DNA of 64,000 bases from Sorex araneus (GCF_027595985.1 NC_073307.1:16792395-16856394), one strand, 5' to 3'; shown: positions 9,964 to 21,965, numbered from the stretch's first letter. Numbers and translations: made by a program. The notes: generated from the sequence alone by a model not told the origin.

Positions 9964-10679
9964 TTTAAAAGAGACAAACAAAAAGGGAGAAAAATGAAAG
10001 CAAATAATTAGACAGCATGCAGGCACAATAGTACAAAGTGAGAGAATAATGCAAAAAAGAAAGGATAGGCTGCACAATCAACCAAAATTTATATAGAAAA
10101 ATGTCAATAGACTTCTTAATGTCAATAATTTATCAATAATGGGACCTAATCAATAAAAAAAGACAGGTGGGGGGGCAGAGAAAACGTACATAGGGTAGAC
10201 CGTTTGCCTTGAACCCTGTTGTTTCCCAAGCCCTGTTAGGAGTGATTCCTGAGTACAGAATCAATAGTAAGTCTCAAGTACTACTGGTTATGATCCAAAA
10301 TTGTCATTTTATAAATAAAAACAGACAAATAGACAAAGCACAGGTGACAAGGATTAGAAAATAAAATCCAACCTTCTGCTCTTTTAGGATACTACTTCTT
10401 TGACAAATGTAGGCTTACAGTAAAATGTTAGAAAACAAGGAATCATGCAGCTCGTAGCCTTTGAAAGGCAGGGTTGGAGAATAGGGAGATAGTGTGAAGA
10501 CAGTCCTTGAATGCACTTGTGTGCAGAAATATACCGGCTCAATCTCCAGCACTGGTCAACTCTATCAGTACTGCTAATTATTGCCCTGCTGGTCCCTAGC
10601 GTCTCTGAAACTGAGTAGCAGTCCATTGGTGAACCTACCATTGATCCACTTAGCCCACAGCCAGATAGAATATCACTAT
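9964..10679. other. Mostly unassigned, with an old SINE at about 10165-10310
   Basis: 10165-10310 (+) holds a decayed SOR-like SINE ('ggtagaccgtttgccttgaa', 'ggagtgattcctgagtacag'). The rest shows weak L1-like A-rich sequence and no gene. Confidence 0.45.
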
Positions 10680-11714
10680 GAGTGGCCCAGAGATCTCTGA
10701 ATGCTTATGCGCTTTCATTCCAAAAAATAGCACAGAATTGCATCAGACAAGATAGAATTCAAACTAAAAACAATAGCAAGAGAAAAGGAGCACATTGTGA
10801 AATAGTTAAGGGATGAATACATCAGGAGGAATTAACATGTTAATATACATGCATCAAGTATTAAAACATTTAAAGAAACTACTAACAGGCATAAAAAGGA
10901 AAAAAAAACAACCGTAACATAATTGTGGTAGGAGGCTTTAACAATTCTCTCTCATCACTGAACAGATAAGCAAGACAGAAAATCAACATGGAAACAACAA
11001 TATTAAATGAGGAGTATAAGAGCTGAGTTTAATAGACATTTACAGAGTTGTCCAGCCCCAAATGAGCAGACTACACACACCTTTTCTCTAATTCACCTGG
11101 AGTATTCTTAAATCAGGGCACAAACCAAGTTAGGACACACACACACACATAAAAAGTCAATATAGTCATGAAGATTAAAGTCATATGGGTATAATTTCAG
11201 ATCAAATTGCTATAAACAAGAAATCATTCATAAAAAGAAAGCTGGGAAAACAAACATTTTAGAATATTATGCAGCGTGTTATTGGATAACTATTGGGTCA
11301 ATACAAACATCAAAGTAAAATGTTGGAAATAAATGACATTGGAAATACAAGCCATCAGAACACGATACGCAGTAAAAGCCAAGAGGGAAGATAATAGCAA
11401 TACAGCGTTACATACGAGAGTTCTCCAGTAAAATTTCTAAAATTTAAAACAATTTAAATTTAAAATGTTAAACAGTAAAAGAATCTAAAATTCCAAGAAC
11501 AGAACAAGAAGTTAAATCTAAAGTCAAAAGGAAATAATAAAATTATAGTGGCTATAAGATAAATAGAAATAAAAAAAAAGATCAGTGAAATCAACAAATG
11601 GTTCTTTGGATAAATAAAAACCAGATTAGCATGTCCCTGTATAGGTTCATGAATAAAATAGAGAAAAAAATAGCAAGTAGGAACAGAGGGACCAGATAAA
11701 TAGTACTAAGTACT

Positions 11715-11875
11715 TAGCTTGTACTTAGTACAAGCTAAGGCACTTGCCTAGCACATGGATGACCCCATTTTGATCCCTAGCACACATATGAATGCTGCCA
11801 GAAGTGATCCTTAAGTACAGAGACAGCAGTAATCCCTAAACACTGAAGGCTATGGTCCAATACCCCTCACCCTCT
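11715..11875 (+). mobile_element. Old SOR-like SINE
   Basis: 'aggcacttgcctagcacatg', 'ttttgatccctagcacac' and 'gaagtgatccttaagtacag' follow SINE order at high divergence. It lies in the old L1. Confidence 0.6.
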
Positions 11876-12106
11876 GCCAAAGAAGCAGAATAGAAGTAGA
11901 AATAAAAGATTTACAGATTCCAGAAGAATACAAAGGATCACAAGTGAATAAGAAAAAACAGCTTTGTAATCATATACCTTTCTAAGATTAAATGAAAAGG
12001 AAATCTAAAAGCATTGACTAGTTTAATTATAAGCAAGGATATTGGACAGTAACCAAGTCTCCCACAGAACAAAAGCCTAAATCCAGATGGTTTTACTAGT
12101 GAATTC

Positions 12107-12322
12107 TATTGCTTGAGCGGGCACTAGTAATGTCTCCATTGTGAGACTTCTTGTTACTATTTTTGGCATATCGAATACAATATGGGTAGCTTGCCAGGCT
12201 CTGCTGTGTGGGCGAAATACCCTTGGAAGCTTGCTGGCCTCTCCAAATGGAATGGAGGAATCAAACCCGGGTTGGCCACGTGCAAGGAAAACACCCTACC
12301 TGCTGTGCTATCGCTCCAGTCC
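12107..12322 (-). mobile_element. RTE-tailed SINE, nearly complete
   Basis: From low to high coordinates: RTE tail ('gcttgagcgggcactagtaa'), RTE 5'-derived body ('TTGGCATATCGAATAC', 'GGGTAGCTTGCCAGGCTCTG'), then the reverse complement of a tRNA-like head (B box as GGAATCAAACCC, end 'GCTATCGCTCCAGTCC'). The sense strand is minus. It interrupts the RT region of the old L1. The (CAGTGA)n end is lost. Confidence 0.9.
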
Positions 12323-12373
12323 AATATTCAGACAAACCAGAGCGAAAGCATTTGCCAAGAATGTTTTCATTAA

Positions 12374-13149
12374 CAATATGGACAGTCCTTCAAAAATTAG
12401 AAATTGAGCTTCCATATGACCCTGCAATACCACTTCTGGCTGCAAAAAAGCAGAGTAGAAATGACATCTGTACCTATATGTTCATTGCAGCACTGTTCAC
12501 AGTAGCCAAAGTCTGGAAACAAGTACCCGAGAGCAGATGACTGGTTAAAGAAACTTTGGTACATCTACACAATGGAATACTATGAAGCTGTTGGGAGAGA
12601 TGAAGTCATGAAATTTGCTTATACGTGAATAGACATGGAGAGTATCATGCTTTGTGAAATGAGTCAGAAAGAGAGGGACAGCTATAGAAGGACTGCACTC
12701 ATTTGTGGAGTATAAAATAACATAACACAAGACCGACACCCAAGGAGAGTAGATATTAGGGTCAGGAAGATTGCTCCATAGTTGGAAGCCTGCCTCATGA
12801 GCACACAGGGAGAGGACAACTGGACTAGAGAAGGGATCACTAAAAAAATGATGGTTGGAGGAATCGGTCAGGATGAGACATGTGTGCCGAAAGTAGATAA
12901 AGGGCCAAATATAATAACCTCTCAGTTTCTGCATTGTAAACTATAGTGCCCAAAAGTAGAGAGAGAGTACAGGTAATGTTGTCAGCCATGGAGGCAGTGG
13001 GAGGGTGGGAAAGATGGGGGTATACTGGGGATATTGGTGGTGGGGAATGTGCACTGGTGGAGGGATGGGTATTTGATTATTGTGTGATTGTAACTCAGAC
13101 ATGAAAGTTTGTAGCTATATCTCACGGTGAATCAATAACATTTTTAAAA
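12374..13149 (+). mobile_element. L1 3' end, 5' truncated, with 17-bp target duplication
   Basis: AAGAATGTTTTCATTAA flanks it perfectly (12357-12373 and 13150-13166). It encodes a decayed end of ORF2 ('DPAIPLLAAKK', '[15 protein letters not shown]', with frameshifts). A 3' UTR of about 430 bp ends in 'ggtgaatcaataacattttt' plus A. It inserted into the older L1, whose sequence resumes at 13167. Confidence 0.92.
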
Positions 13150-13296
13150 AAGAATGTTTTCATTAATCAATTTCTATTAAACCTTGAAAATTATCTACTA
13201 CCGTTCCTTAAAATCTTCCAGAAAATCAAAGAAACAGCAATTCTTTCAAATATTTCTATGAGGCTAATATTCTCTTGATACCAAAATCCATCTCTC

Positions 13297-13392
13297 TGTC
13301 TCTTTCTGTCTCTGTCTCTCTGTCTTTCTGTCTCTCTCTCTCTCTTCTAACACACACACACACACACGCGCTCGCGCACACACACACACAAA
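13297..13392. repeat. Compound (CT)n-(CA)n microsatellite with CG core
   Basis: CT/CTGT repeats lead into CA repeats interrupted by 'acgcgctcgcgcac' at about 13365-13378. The alternating purine-pyrimidine run with CG steps could form Z-DNA. Confidence 0.9.
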
Positions 13393-13789
13393 GACTGATA
13401 TCTTTAATTTATAAATCCTTAAAAATATCTTAGTGAACCAAACTCAACAATATGTTGAAAAAGGTAGTGCATTATGACCATGTGGTAACCATTATAAGGG
13501 CAGCCAACATAAAGAGATAAATCATATAATACCAAAAAAAACAAGGACAAACTTTTGATAAGTTCAACATCAATGAGAAAAATTCTCACTAAAATAAGAA
13601 TAGAAAAAAATGAACTCAACATAGTAAAGAACATATACATCAAAGCTACAAATAACATCAACTCCAATGATTAAAAAATAAAAGCCTCTCTCCTAAAATT
13701 ACATACAAGATAAAACTCACCACCACTGTTAAACATAGTATTAGAAGTGCTAGCCACTGTAGTTACACGACTAACATAAATAAAAGAGG

Positions 13790-13990
13790 ACAGGGATTAA
13801 GGCACGTGCCTTGCATTCATCTGGCTCTGGATTGATAACACATGATTTGATACTTTTGACATTCACTGTATATAGTCCTAGAGGCCTCTGAACAATACTG
13901 ACATGTCTCTGATAATCCGTGACACCACTGGGCCTAAGGAACACCACATCCTTACACTGAATTACTGGCTCAGAAATGTGAACTGGCTCA
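13790..13990 (+). mobile_element. Old SINE, family uncertain
   Basis: 'aaggcacgtgccttgcattc' followed by 'tctggattgataacac' resembles a decayed tRNA-SINE head. The 3' half does not match the SOR body. It could be an older insectivore SINE subfamily. Confidence 0.4.
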
Positions 13991-14863
13991 GTCTCTAAGG
14001 AAAACAGTATAACAAATTCCCAAAACATAGAAATAGAAGTGTCTTATGACTCCGCAATTCCATTCATAAAAATTCTACTCATATCTGTCCCAAGAACACA
14101 GGAGCATTAGTTATTATTATTCCTATGTTTGTCGTGGCTCTATTGATGATATCAATGGTGGTTAACATCTGGATACACCCAAGTGCCTCACTAAGAGATG
14201 TTGAGAAAAATATGAAATATTTTGAATATTATATTGGATACTATTTTGAAAATTATATTGGCTATAATATGCATGTCCAATTAGGAGAAATAACTCAGAA
14301 GGGAAGGATATTTATCAGACTACCTCACTCATATGTAGTTTAAGAAAGAAAGTAATCAAGGGAATAGACAATAGACAATCCCTCATATTCTGATTAAGGA
14401 ACTGAGATTACATGGTAGGGGAAGGTGGGAGTGATGACTCAGAGAGTGGACTAAAAGGATCCAATAGACCCTGGTGGAGGAATATTGGCACTTTGTAGCA
14501 TGGTGTGAGAATGTTGTTCCCCTAAAGATCCCCTTTACTCTCTAGTAATCAGTATTATCACAATAGAAATTAATTTTTGAAAAGTTAATTCAATTGGTTT
14601 TATAGCATGCCCTTTTCCTTTTCAAGGCCTTTATAAATTTAAGTCATTTATCATTTGCTTTCATGCACAGATGGAATTGGTGAAAAGCTCTCGAGATTTT
14701 ATTATCATCTTGTAATTTGTAAGGATTTTGTGGAGACTTGTCATTTTGTAGGAGATGCTCATGTCATTGATTTATTTGTTATAGTACGCTAATGAACATC
14801 GAGAAAGGTTGGAATTTTACTGATATTCTTGTTTCTTCACATTACAAAATGTAAAAAATTGTT

Positions 14864-15050
14864 ACTGGGCACCAGAGCAATATTTCAGTGTGTACGGTGC
14901 TTGCCTTGCCCATATCTGATCCCTGGCATTGCATATAGTTATGAAGCGCTGCCAGGAGTAATGATTCTCTAGTGCATAGCCAAGAGTAACTCTTGAGTAT
15001 CAGCAGATGTGGCCCAAAAACAGACACACAAACAAATAAACAAACAAAAA
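14864..15050 (+). mobile_element. SOR-type SINE
   Basis: 'ggtgcttgccttgcccatat', 'tctgatccctggcattgcat', 'gccaggagtaatgattctct' and an A-rich tail made of AAAC units. Moderately old. Confidence 0.8.
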
Positions 15051-16655
15051 ATTTGCTACTTTAAAAAATGCTTAAAATATCTTTTCTTTCCCACCTACTG
15101 ATATTGCTACATAATTAGTTTCTTTTGTTTGAGGACTTATCATGCCTAATTATCATGATAATATGGAATTATCATCCCCTAGAGGGGATCTACTCCATGT
15201 TTGGTACTCAGGGGTAACACTCAGTAGTGTTCATTATTTCATTTATTGCTCATGATGGAATGAATACAACTTTAATGCAAGGTATGTGATGAGCTCTTTG
15301 AACTATGTCCTATTGCTGTGTTTTTTACTGCAATGATCCAGGGTTTCACACTTGGTCCTGTTTTTCACATACTAAGATTAGAGTGCTCACCAAGAGGAAA
15401 AACTTGATTGTGGTGTTTGTGCATTTTATTGGGTCTTTTGTGCTTTCTATGACATTGGGAATCACCATATAGTAAGTAAGGCAGACATGTTAGTTAATAC
15501 AGAGATCAAACTCAAGGTCTCATGTTTGAAAAAAATATAGATGCTCTAACACTGACCATAATCTCAGACCCAGGACTTTGAACTCTTTTTAAGTTGATGG
15601 TGTTGTACTCTTCTGTGGAGTAAAAAGGGGGTTTGAGGCAGGTCCTTCTGACATTGTTGGAAGGAAGTGGGCATTCTTGTAGTGAATGCATTATTGAGAG
15701 GATGTAAGTGTGAAAGCATTATTAGTAGTATTATAAATCATGATATTGTAACAAAATAGGGAAAAAACAGGAACAATATGGTGTTACTTTAATTTATATT
15801 GCCCTGTGTCACATCTGGCACAATGAGGAACGTTTTGGTATCAATATCTGTGGTTAATTCAGTAACAAAACTAAGGTTTCAGAGCTATACTAAACATTAT
15901 TTAGTGGTGAATTTAAAATTTTCTTTCTTATACTCTAACAGTGACAGTGACAGTGACAGTACTCTATCATAAATCATAAGTATTCTCCTACATAAGACTA
16001 AAAGGAAAATAAAACTTTTTCTTTAACATGTCTCAACTCTCACTATTTAATACTTTCCTCACTTCCTTTTACCAATTCAGGAAAGATAAAACTGCAATTA
16101 TTCCATTGGGTTTCTTGTTTATCCTCTGTGCACTCCCTAGATTCTAGTTTCTTCTTTTAGTCGTTAAGGGTACTGCTATATTCTCTGCCTTTTACTGCCT
16201 AAACATCACTCTATCTTCTATAGTCTCCTGCTTTATGACTTTTATGAATGCTACCGTGATTATCAAACACCAGTGTTAAAGGTGGAAACATTCTATTAAT
16301 GTTCTCTTAGCTAATCTACACATGTCCCCAGGGAAAGAAGTTTCTTATCGAATTCGCCTTTTTGTTCCTTCAAATAGCAAATTGAATGAGTTGCAATAAT
16401 TATTCAGAAATTTCAGGCCATCAGAGTAACAGCTGCTACTGATAACGACATAAGTTCTTGGCTCTGTAGCAAGTCTCAGTAGAAAGAGAGTGGTTAGGAC
16501 ACTGGAGTTGGAAATACTAGAAGTCAATGAGCTCACTAACAACAAATCAATAGCAGTCACTTTTGGATTCTAGTCTTTGAAGATAGCAACGTGATAGATC
16601 ACAGAAGCAGTTCATTTCCGTTAAAGTCACTGCATTCCATGAGCCATAGTTCCAG
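15051..16655. other. AT-rich DNA with scattered old SINE traces
   Basis: 15400-15565 looks like a decayed SINE in reverse ('gagatcaaactcaaggtctc', 'atgctctaacactgaccata'). Apart from the short CAGTGA tract listed separately, nothing else is recognisable. Confidence 0.4.
15931..15966 (+). repeat. Isolated (ACAGTG)n tract flanked by TACTCTA
   Basis: About 22 bases of ACAGTG repeat (15938-15959) lie between two copies of TACTCTA (15931-15937 and 15960-15966). The repeat is the terminal unit of RTE-tailed SINEs. The direct repeats suggest an insertion truncated to little more than its tail, although chance cannot be excluded for 7 bp. Confidence 0.5.
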
Positions 16656-16672
16656 TCTCCCTTCTTTTAGGC

Positions 16673-16854
16673 TTTTTTTTTTTTTTTTTTTTTGCTTTTT
16701 GGGTCACACCCAGTGATGCTCAGGGATTACTCCTGGCTTTGCACTCAGGAATTACTCCTGACGGTGCTTGGGGGACCATATGGGATGCCAGGGAATGAAC
16801 CTGGGTCAGCTGCGTGCAAGGCAAACACCCTACCCATTGTACTATTGTCCCAGG
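16673..16854 (-). mobile_element. SOR-type SINE, reverse
   Basis: Poly(T), 'GCTTTTTGGGTCACACCCAG', 'CTCAGGGATTACTCCTGG' and a reverse-complement B box (GAATGAACC). Flanked by 'CTCCCTTCTTTTAGGC' and 'CTCCCTCTTTTAGGC', a target duplication with a 1-base gap. Relatively young. Confidence 0.93.
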
Positions 16855-16869
16855 CTCCCTCTTTTAGGC

Positions 16870-17460
16870 ATTTTTAAAGCTCAATGTACATAAATAATAT
16901 TTTATCAAAAGTAAACTAATGTGAGAACATGTTTGTCAAGCAGTTCTACCTTGAATTGATTAATTAAACATTCCAGAGAAACCATTTGAGAGGTGGTTCA
17001 GGTGAGGATAGGGTCAGGAATTACTTGTTCCTTTCTCTACTTCATGTGACTAGAAATAACCAGTGCTCGGGGCCAAATTTCAGCAGTCAGCATTCTGCTG
17101 TAGCCAAGAGCAGACCTGTGCAGATGACTCTACTCTGTGCTTTCTTAATAGTTGGACCTAAGTGCCCCAGAGAGAGAACTTCAGCTTGGAGTCACTTACT
17201 CACACATCAGCCACTTGCTAATATGATTCAAGCATCTACATTGGGAAAAACTGCTGCGGTCACAAATTGCCAACTCAACAACATCTAAGCCAATCTGATG
17301 AAGCCTGTCCCTTAAACTATTCCCCCTGCTACTATAAAATGGAAGGCAAGGGGTGATCTTAAAACAAACAAAAAAATTGCCAAACTACTATTGAAGGTAA
17401 TTAGACAGGAAAGGAAAAATATAAAAGTTACATTTATTTCATTTTTAAAATAAAAGTTTT
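16870..17460. other. No recognisable feature
   Basis: The longest open frame (100 codons at 16986-17288) has no recognisable domain, signal peptide or membrane segment, and I see no exon signals supporting it. Confidence 0.4.
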
Positions 17461-17935
17461 CATACCCTCTGCTCCTAAAGACTATGATTGAGAGGTCTTC
17501 TAACCCATTTTGGCACCCAGAGCGGCTTCTTGCAGAAATGCATCTAGACTGTGAACTGAGCTAAAATATCAGAAACCCCAAACCATGCGGCTACAACACT
17601 CAGAGTCTTCACTCTCAGAAGTGAAAAGAAATTATTAAATGATGCCTTTTCAGCAGGTCTAATTGTTGGGGGAAAATTCCAAACAATAATAGTGAGTTCT
17701 CCATTGAAATATTGAATGTATTTAAAGTATAGAGAGAATAAAGTGAAGATCATTAGCTACTTAGGTGGGGGCTGTGTTGGAGGGGGGTATATTGCGGTTC
17801 TTGATGGTTGGAGCATGTGCACTGGTGAAGGGATGGGGGTTTAATCAGTATATGACTGAGACTTAAACCTGAAAACTTTGTAATTTTATTCACGGTGATT
17901 CAATAAAATAAAAACTTATAAAAAAATAAAAATAA
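17461..17935 (+). mobile_element. Module L element with L1-like 3' end
   Basis: The head ('TTTTGGCACCCAGAGCGGCT', 'CATCTAGACTGTGAACTGAG') is followed by a body with 'CCAAACAATAATAGTGAGTT' and a 3' end 'CACGGTGATTCAATAAAATA' plus A-rich sequence. At about 475 bp this is the simplest head-body-tail version in the window. It lacks the tandem units seen at 8.5 kb and 50 kb. Confidence 0.75.
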
Positions 17936-18154
17936 AGGAGACTGTAAGGACTACAATCAATATAAAAGTTCAACGAAAATGGGAGCACCTAGCAAATTAT
18001 CAGCACTATTCTATGTACTAATGATAAAGCCAATATGGAGATAGATGGATTCTCTGCTTGAGAAAATATGCAAGTGACTATAAATAAGATTTCAGATAAC
18101 TATAAATAATAGGGAGATAATGGGAGTTGCAGAGTGTGACTAAGATGAGAAAAG

Positions 18155-18898
18155 AACAAGATCACACATCACAAAGAACAAGAGTAACCCGTGCTGGCAC
18201 AGATTTGGGGAGAAAGGAACTCTCCATTGTTGGTGGGATGCTGGCAGGTTTAACTGTTTGGAAAACAATATGGGAATTCCTCAAAAGAATTGAAAATTGA
18301 TCGCCCCTAAAATCCAGCAACACCACTCTAAGGAATATACCCTATAGGCCCCCAAGCACCGCAGAAAGTCCATCTGCACTTCTATGTTCAATGCAACACT
18401 ATTTACAAATAGCCAGAACCTGAAAACAACCTGAGTGCCAGAGAAGAGATGAATGGATAAAGAAACAATGGTATATCCATACAATGGAATATTACACAGT
18501 CACCAGGAAAAATGAAGTCATGAAATTTTCTTATAAATGAATGGACATGGAGAGTATCATGCTGAGTGAAACGAGTCAGGAGAGAAAGAGAAATGTAGAA
18601 TGATTGCTAGAGTGGGTAGAATGATTGCTACACTTGTGGGATATTAAAAAAAATTGTATGAGAGACAAATAGCCAGGGACAGTTGAAACGAAGACCAGGA
18701 GGATTAGTTCATATTGGAAGCTTGCCACAGTGGGGCAGGGGCTAGTGGAGTGGAGGGTAGGTAGGGTAGAGAACGGACCACTATGGCAATGATTGTCGGA
18801 AATGATCACTATGGACAAGAGCTAAGTGTGGAAAGTAGGTAAAAGACAAACACGATAATGTTTTAGTATCTGTACTGCAAACCATAATGCCAAAGGAA

Positions 18899-18945
<47 letters not shown>

Positions 18946-19112
18946 AGTAACTGCCATAGAGACAGGCTGGGGTGGGGGTGGAGGGAAGGAAACTAGGACA
19001 TTGGCAGTGGAAAATGTATACTGGTGAAGGGACAGGTGTTAGAACATTGTATGACTGAGACCCAATCATGAACAACTTTTTATCTCACTGTGATTCAATT
19101 AAAAATAAATTA
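18155..19112 (+). mobile_element. L1 3' end, 5' truncated
   Basis: Starts in the ORF2 C-terminal region ('ggggagaaaggaactctcca') and continues to the end of ORF2 and a 3' UTR ending 'CACTGTGATTCAATTAAAAA'. Frameshifts and stops destroy the reading frame. A GACA microsatellite sits inside the 3' UTR. Confidence 0.88.
18901..18943. repeat. (GACA)n microsatellite in L1 3' UTR
   Basis: About ten GACA units. In related L1 copies this position holds a short GAGAGAGAG tract (35047-35057, 22258-22268), so the microsatellite grew from L1 sequence. Confidence 0.92.
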
Positions 19113-19459
19113 ATATAAATAGTGTTAGCATTGATTCACATATTTTTAACACCCCTGATGAATGAAGTGGAATAACAACAACAACAAAAAGATAAGAAAA
19201 GATGATTTTGCTCATCTATGAGGCCGGAAGCCACCGAGCATGTAAAGTAAGAAAAACAAGCTTCCTGGCAACTCCTGTTTATCCAGATGAAATATTTGGT
19301 GTCAAGAGAATTACCATTCATCAATTACCAGAATATGATTAAGTAAAATAACACATTGTTTTATTTATTACTTTTAACCTTAATGATTTATTGATAAGTC
19401 AAGCACAGGTGACATTATGAGCTGCGGTTGGTTGTATCCATGCATGCGTGGCACTTTAT

Positions 19460-19630
19460 TTATCAAGGGTAGAATCTTTGGCCACACATGGTAGTATTCA
19501 GGGTTTGGTTCTGTCTCTGTCTCAGTTCTCAGGAATCTTTCCTAGTGATGCTCAAGGGTGCATAGGGAGTCTGGGATTAAAAAAACAAAAGGGCTCCCTG
19601 TTTGCAGGGCAAGGCCTTATCACATAGATA
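19460..19630 (-). mobile_element. Old SINE, reverse
   Basis: 'ggccacacatggtagtattc', 'ctcagttctcaggaatcttt' and 'gtttgcagggcaaggcctta' keep SINE order in reverse at high divergence. Confidence 0.55.
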
Positions 19631-19639
19631 TTAAACAAA

Positions 19640-20160
19640 ATGACTATAAGCAAAGTCAGATTCAATTTCACTTTAAATACAGTGTCTTTCATTCTCAGAA
19701 CAGAAAGAACTATAAGAATCATACACTTAAAAAAAAATCTCAGAGAACTGGAAAGAGATATTTAAAACAAAAACCAAGACTAAATTAGTCGGTATTTAAA
19801 ATAGAATTTGGAACTAACTAGTGAAGTCAGTCCATTTGCAGTATAATGATGAGTGATTCTCACCATGCTCCGTTTTTTTTTTTTTGGCTTTATAATAAAA
19901 CTCTTTCAGTGTCCCAGGAAACTAAGCATCCATCTGTCATCCCAGGAGATTAGTCTGTTGTGAACAGTGTTCATTTTCAGCTGTTTACCCAGATATTTTC
20001 TCTGAATTGAAAAAAATCCTAATAATTTTTCACTGCAATCTTTCTGTAAAATTTCAAATTTCAAATTAATTGTCACACATGTTTAAATTACACACAAGTA
20101 ATTTTCAGTATGACACATTAGATAATATTATTTTTCTTACACTGATACATGATTATTTCC
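19640..20160. other. No recognisable feature
   Basis: AT-rich, with a short poly(T) run at 19871-19885. No repeat or gene assigned. Confidence 0.4.
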
Positions 20161-20164
20161 TCAA

Positions 20165-20715
20165 TCAATCAATCACAATATCCTGTTAATCAGCGATTTC
20201 TCGGGCAGGCTCAGTAACATCTCATTTTGTCCTTTCCCTGAGATCTTAGAAGTCTATCTCGACTTGGCTCTCCTAATGATGTTGCACTGGGGGCTCTTCA
20301 GGGTCAGGGGAATGAGATCCAGCTTGTTACTGGATTTTGCATATGAATACACCATGGGGAGCTTTCAAGGCTGTCCCATGGGGGCAGGAATCTCTCAGAA
20401 GCTTGCCAGTTTCTCCCAGAGGGAGAAGCAGGCTACATGATATCTGTTTCTGAGGGCTTGCTTTTAAGTCTCTTTCTGGATGTTGGCCGTTGATGGGATT
20501 ACACATACCAGGGTTCCTCTGCCAGTACCTTTATGCATGAGGCCTGTCCGAACGTGTAGAGAGGAGCCTCCAGCATGGCTGCAACTAGGTTCCGGTGGTC
20601 TCGGCCACCGGGAGCTCTGCTGGGGGTGAGGAGGGAAGCTGGAGCCCATCCCCTTTGAGGGGCCCCGGGGGAAGACAGCCAGGCGTGCAGGCAAGAGACT
20701 CTGCCGATTATTTCC
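20165..20715 (-). mobile_element. M-headed, RTE-tailed composite element
   Basis: From low to high coordinates (3' to 5' in sense): a decayed RTE tail ('tcctgttaatcagcgatttc', 'ctcagtaacatctcatttt'), RTE 5'-derived sequence ('ggctcttcagggtcagggga', 'tttgcatatgaatacaccat'), the linker 'gttggccgttgatgggatta', then GC-rich module M truncated near 20715. It has the same order as 52225-52862. Diverged, so older. No ORF; a 98-codon reverse frame in module M is not domain-like. Confidence 0.75.
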
Positions 20716-20774
20716 TATTATCTCTAAAAGATTTCTAGGAAAGATGATTTTGTTGCACAAGAGAAATGAACTAG

Positions 20775-21000
20775 TCTTTTATTTTTATTTTCTTTGGGTC
20801 ACTCTTGGTGGTGCTCAGGGCTTGCTCCTGGCTTGCTCCTGGCTCTGTGCTCAAGGACACTTCTGGTTGTGCTCAGGGACCTGTGTCCTGCTGGGATTGA
20901 ATCTGGTGACCATGTGTGCCCAATATCATCATGTGGTGCTGATATCAGACTCAGGTCAGGCAAAAGCAAGGCATGCACCCTAACCCATATCATACTATTT
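20775..21000 (-). mobile_element. Old SOR-like SINE with local duplication
   Basis: 'TTTGGGTCACTCTTGGTGGT', then 'gcttgctcctg' repeated twice in tandem (about 20821-20842), then 'gggattgaatctggtgacca' and 'aagcaaggcatgcaccctaa'. The internal duplication makes it longer than usual. Confidence 0.7.
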
Positions 21001-21710
21001 ATTCTTAAATTAAGTGATTTTTTTAAATTAGTAAAATGGGCAGATTTTAAATTTATAATCTGAGGAATTTGACAAATGTATAAAATGTGTAATCATTACC
21101 CACGCAATGGTATATTTTTAGCACTTCAGAAATTACCCTTATTAATTCCCTTAGCTACTGAAGATTTTTAAGTCATGTCATAATTTTATATATATATTTT
21201 AAAAAATTATAATTTTTATAATTGTGATTTTTTATTGAGCAATAATTTGAGATCCATCCATGATATGTTTTTCTGCTATGTAGTTTTCTCTATTATAAGA
21301 TTATATACCATAATTTGTTTTACTATTCACCTTTGGATACACAATTTGATTGTTATGTATTTAGTTATCAAAATAAATTTTATAACTGCTAAAAGACAAT
21401 CACAAGAAAATTTTTATGTGTTGACATGTGCAATAAATTGCTTAAATTGTCACCAAAGTGAAATTATTGACTCATAGTAAGAAAATGTTTAACTTTTAAA
21501 GAAACTACTAAACTGATTTTACTTTAGATGCTAGTTTTAGGTTTCTGTAAATAAATTATCATCGTTATGCTGAAAAAGTTGTCTTCTTTACCAGCTTCTG
21601 TGAGGACTTTTAAAAATCATGAATAGGGTGTGAATTCAATTTGATGGACTTTGGGTATCTACTGGAAAAATACTACATATTGTTATGAAAATTACATTAA
21701 TATTTTCAAG
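21001..21710. other. AT-rich DNA, no feature
   Basis: Strongly AT-rich with short A/T runs. Nothing assignable. Confidence 0.4.
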
Positions 21711-21714
21711 TATT

Positions 21715-21965
21715 TGGGGGTCAAGGGGCTGGGTCACACCTGATGTCGCTCAAAGCTTACTACTGGCTCTGCGCTCAGGGATCACTTCTGGATGTGATCT
21801 TAGGATCTTATGTGGAACTGGGGATAAAATTAGGGTTGACATTCCCCTTAAAATTTGTTCATTTGTTTTTCTTTTTGGGTCATACCCAGCAGTGCACAGT
21901 GACTACTTTTGGCTTGGTGTGTTAGACTTGCTTCCCCAGAGGTGCTTGGAGAACCAAGTGACATA
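21715..21965 (-). mobile_element. Two adjacent old SINE fragments, reverse
   Basis: 'GCTGGGTCACACCTGATGTC' with 'tggctctgcgctcagggatc' at 21728-21835, and a second start 'TTTTTGGGTCATACCCAGCA' at 21873 running to about 21960. Probably a SINE inserted in or beside another. Confidence 0.65.

Larger units (their letters stand above)
10680..14570 (+). mobile_element. Ancient L1 with ORF2-like sequence, heavily interrupted
   Basis: Endonuclease-region sequence lies near 10860-11000 ('ggtaggaggctttaacaatt'). The RT-region phrase 'aatccagatggttttactagtgaattc' sits at 12079-12105, and its continuation at 13167-13290 ('gaggctaatattctcttgat'). A C-terminal and 3' UTR part runs to about 14565. Broken by old SINEs, an RTE-tailed SINE (12107-12322) and a younger L1 (12374-13149). 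All frames are destroyed. Confidence 0.65.

Noticed and set aside
16986-17288. 100-codon open frame as a possible gene
   Set aside because: No domain, signal or membrane features, no splice or promoter context, and its length is within chance expectation for this much DNA.
18901-18943. CRISPR-like regular repeat
   Set aside because: A simple tetranucleotide microsatellite with no spacers, in a mammalian genome.
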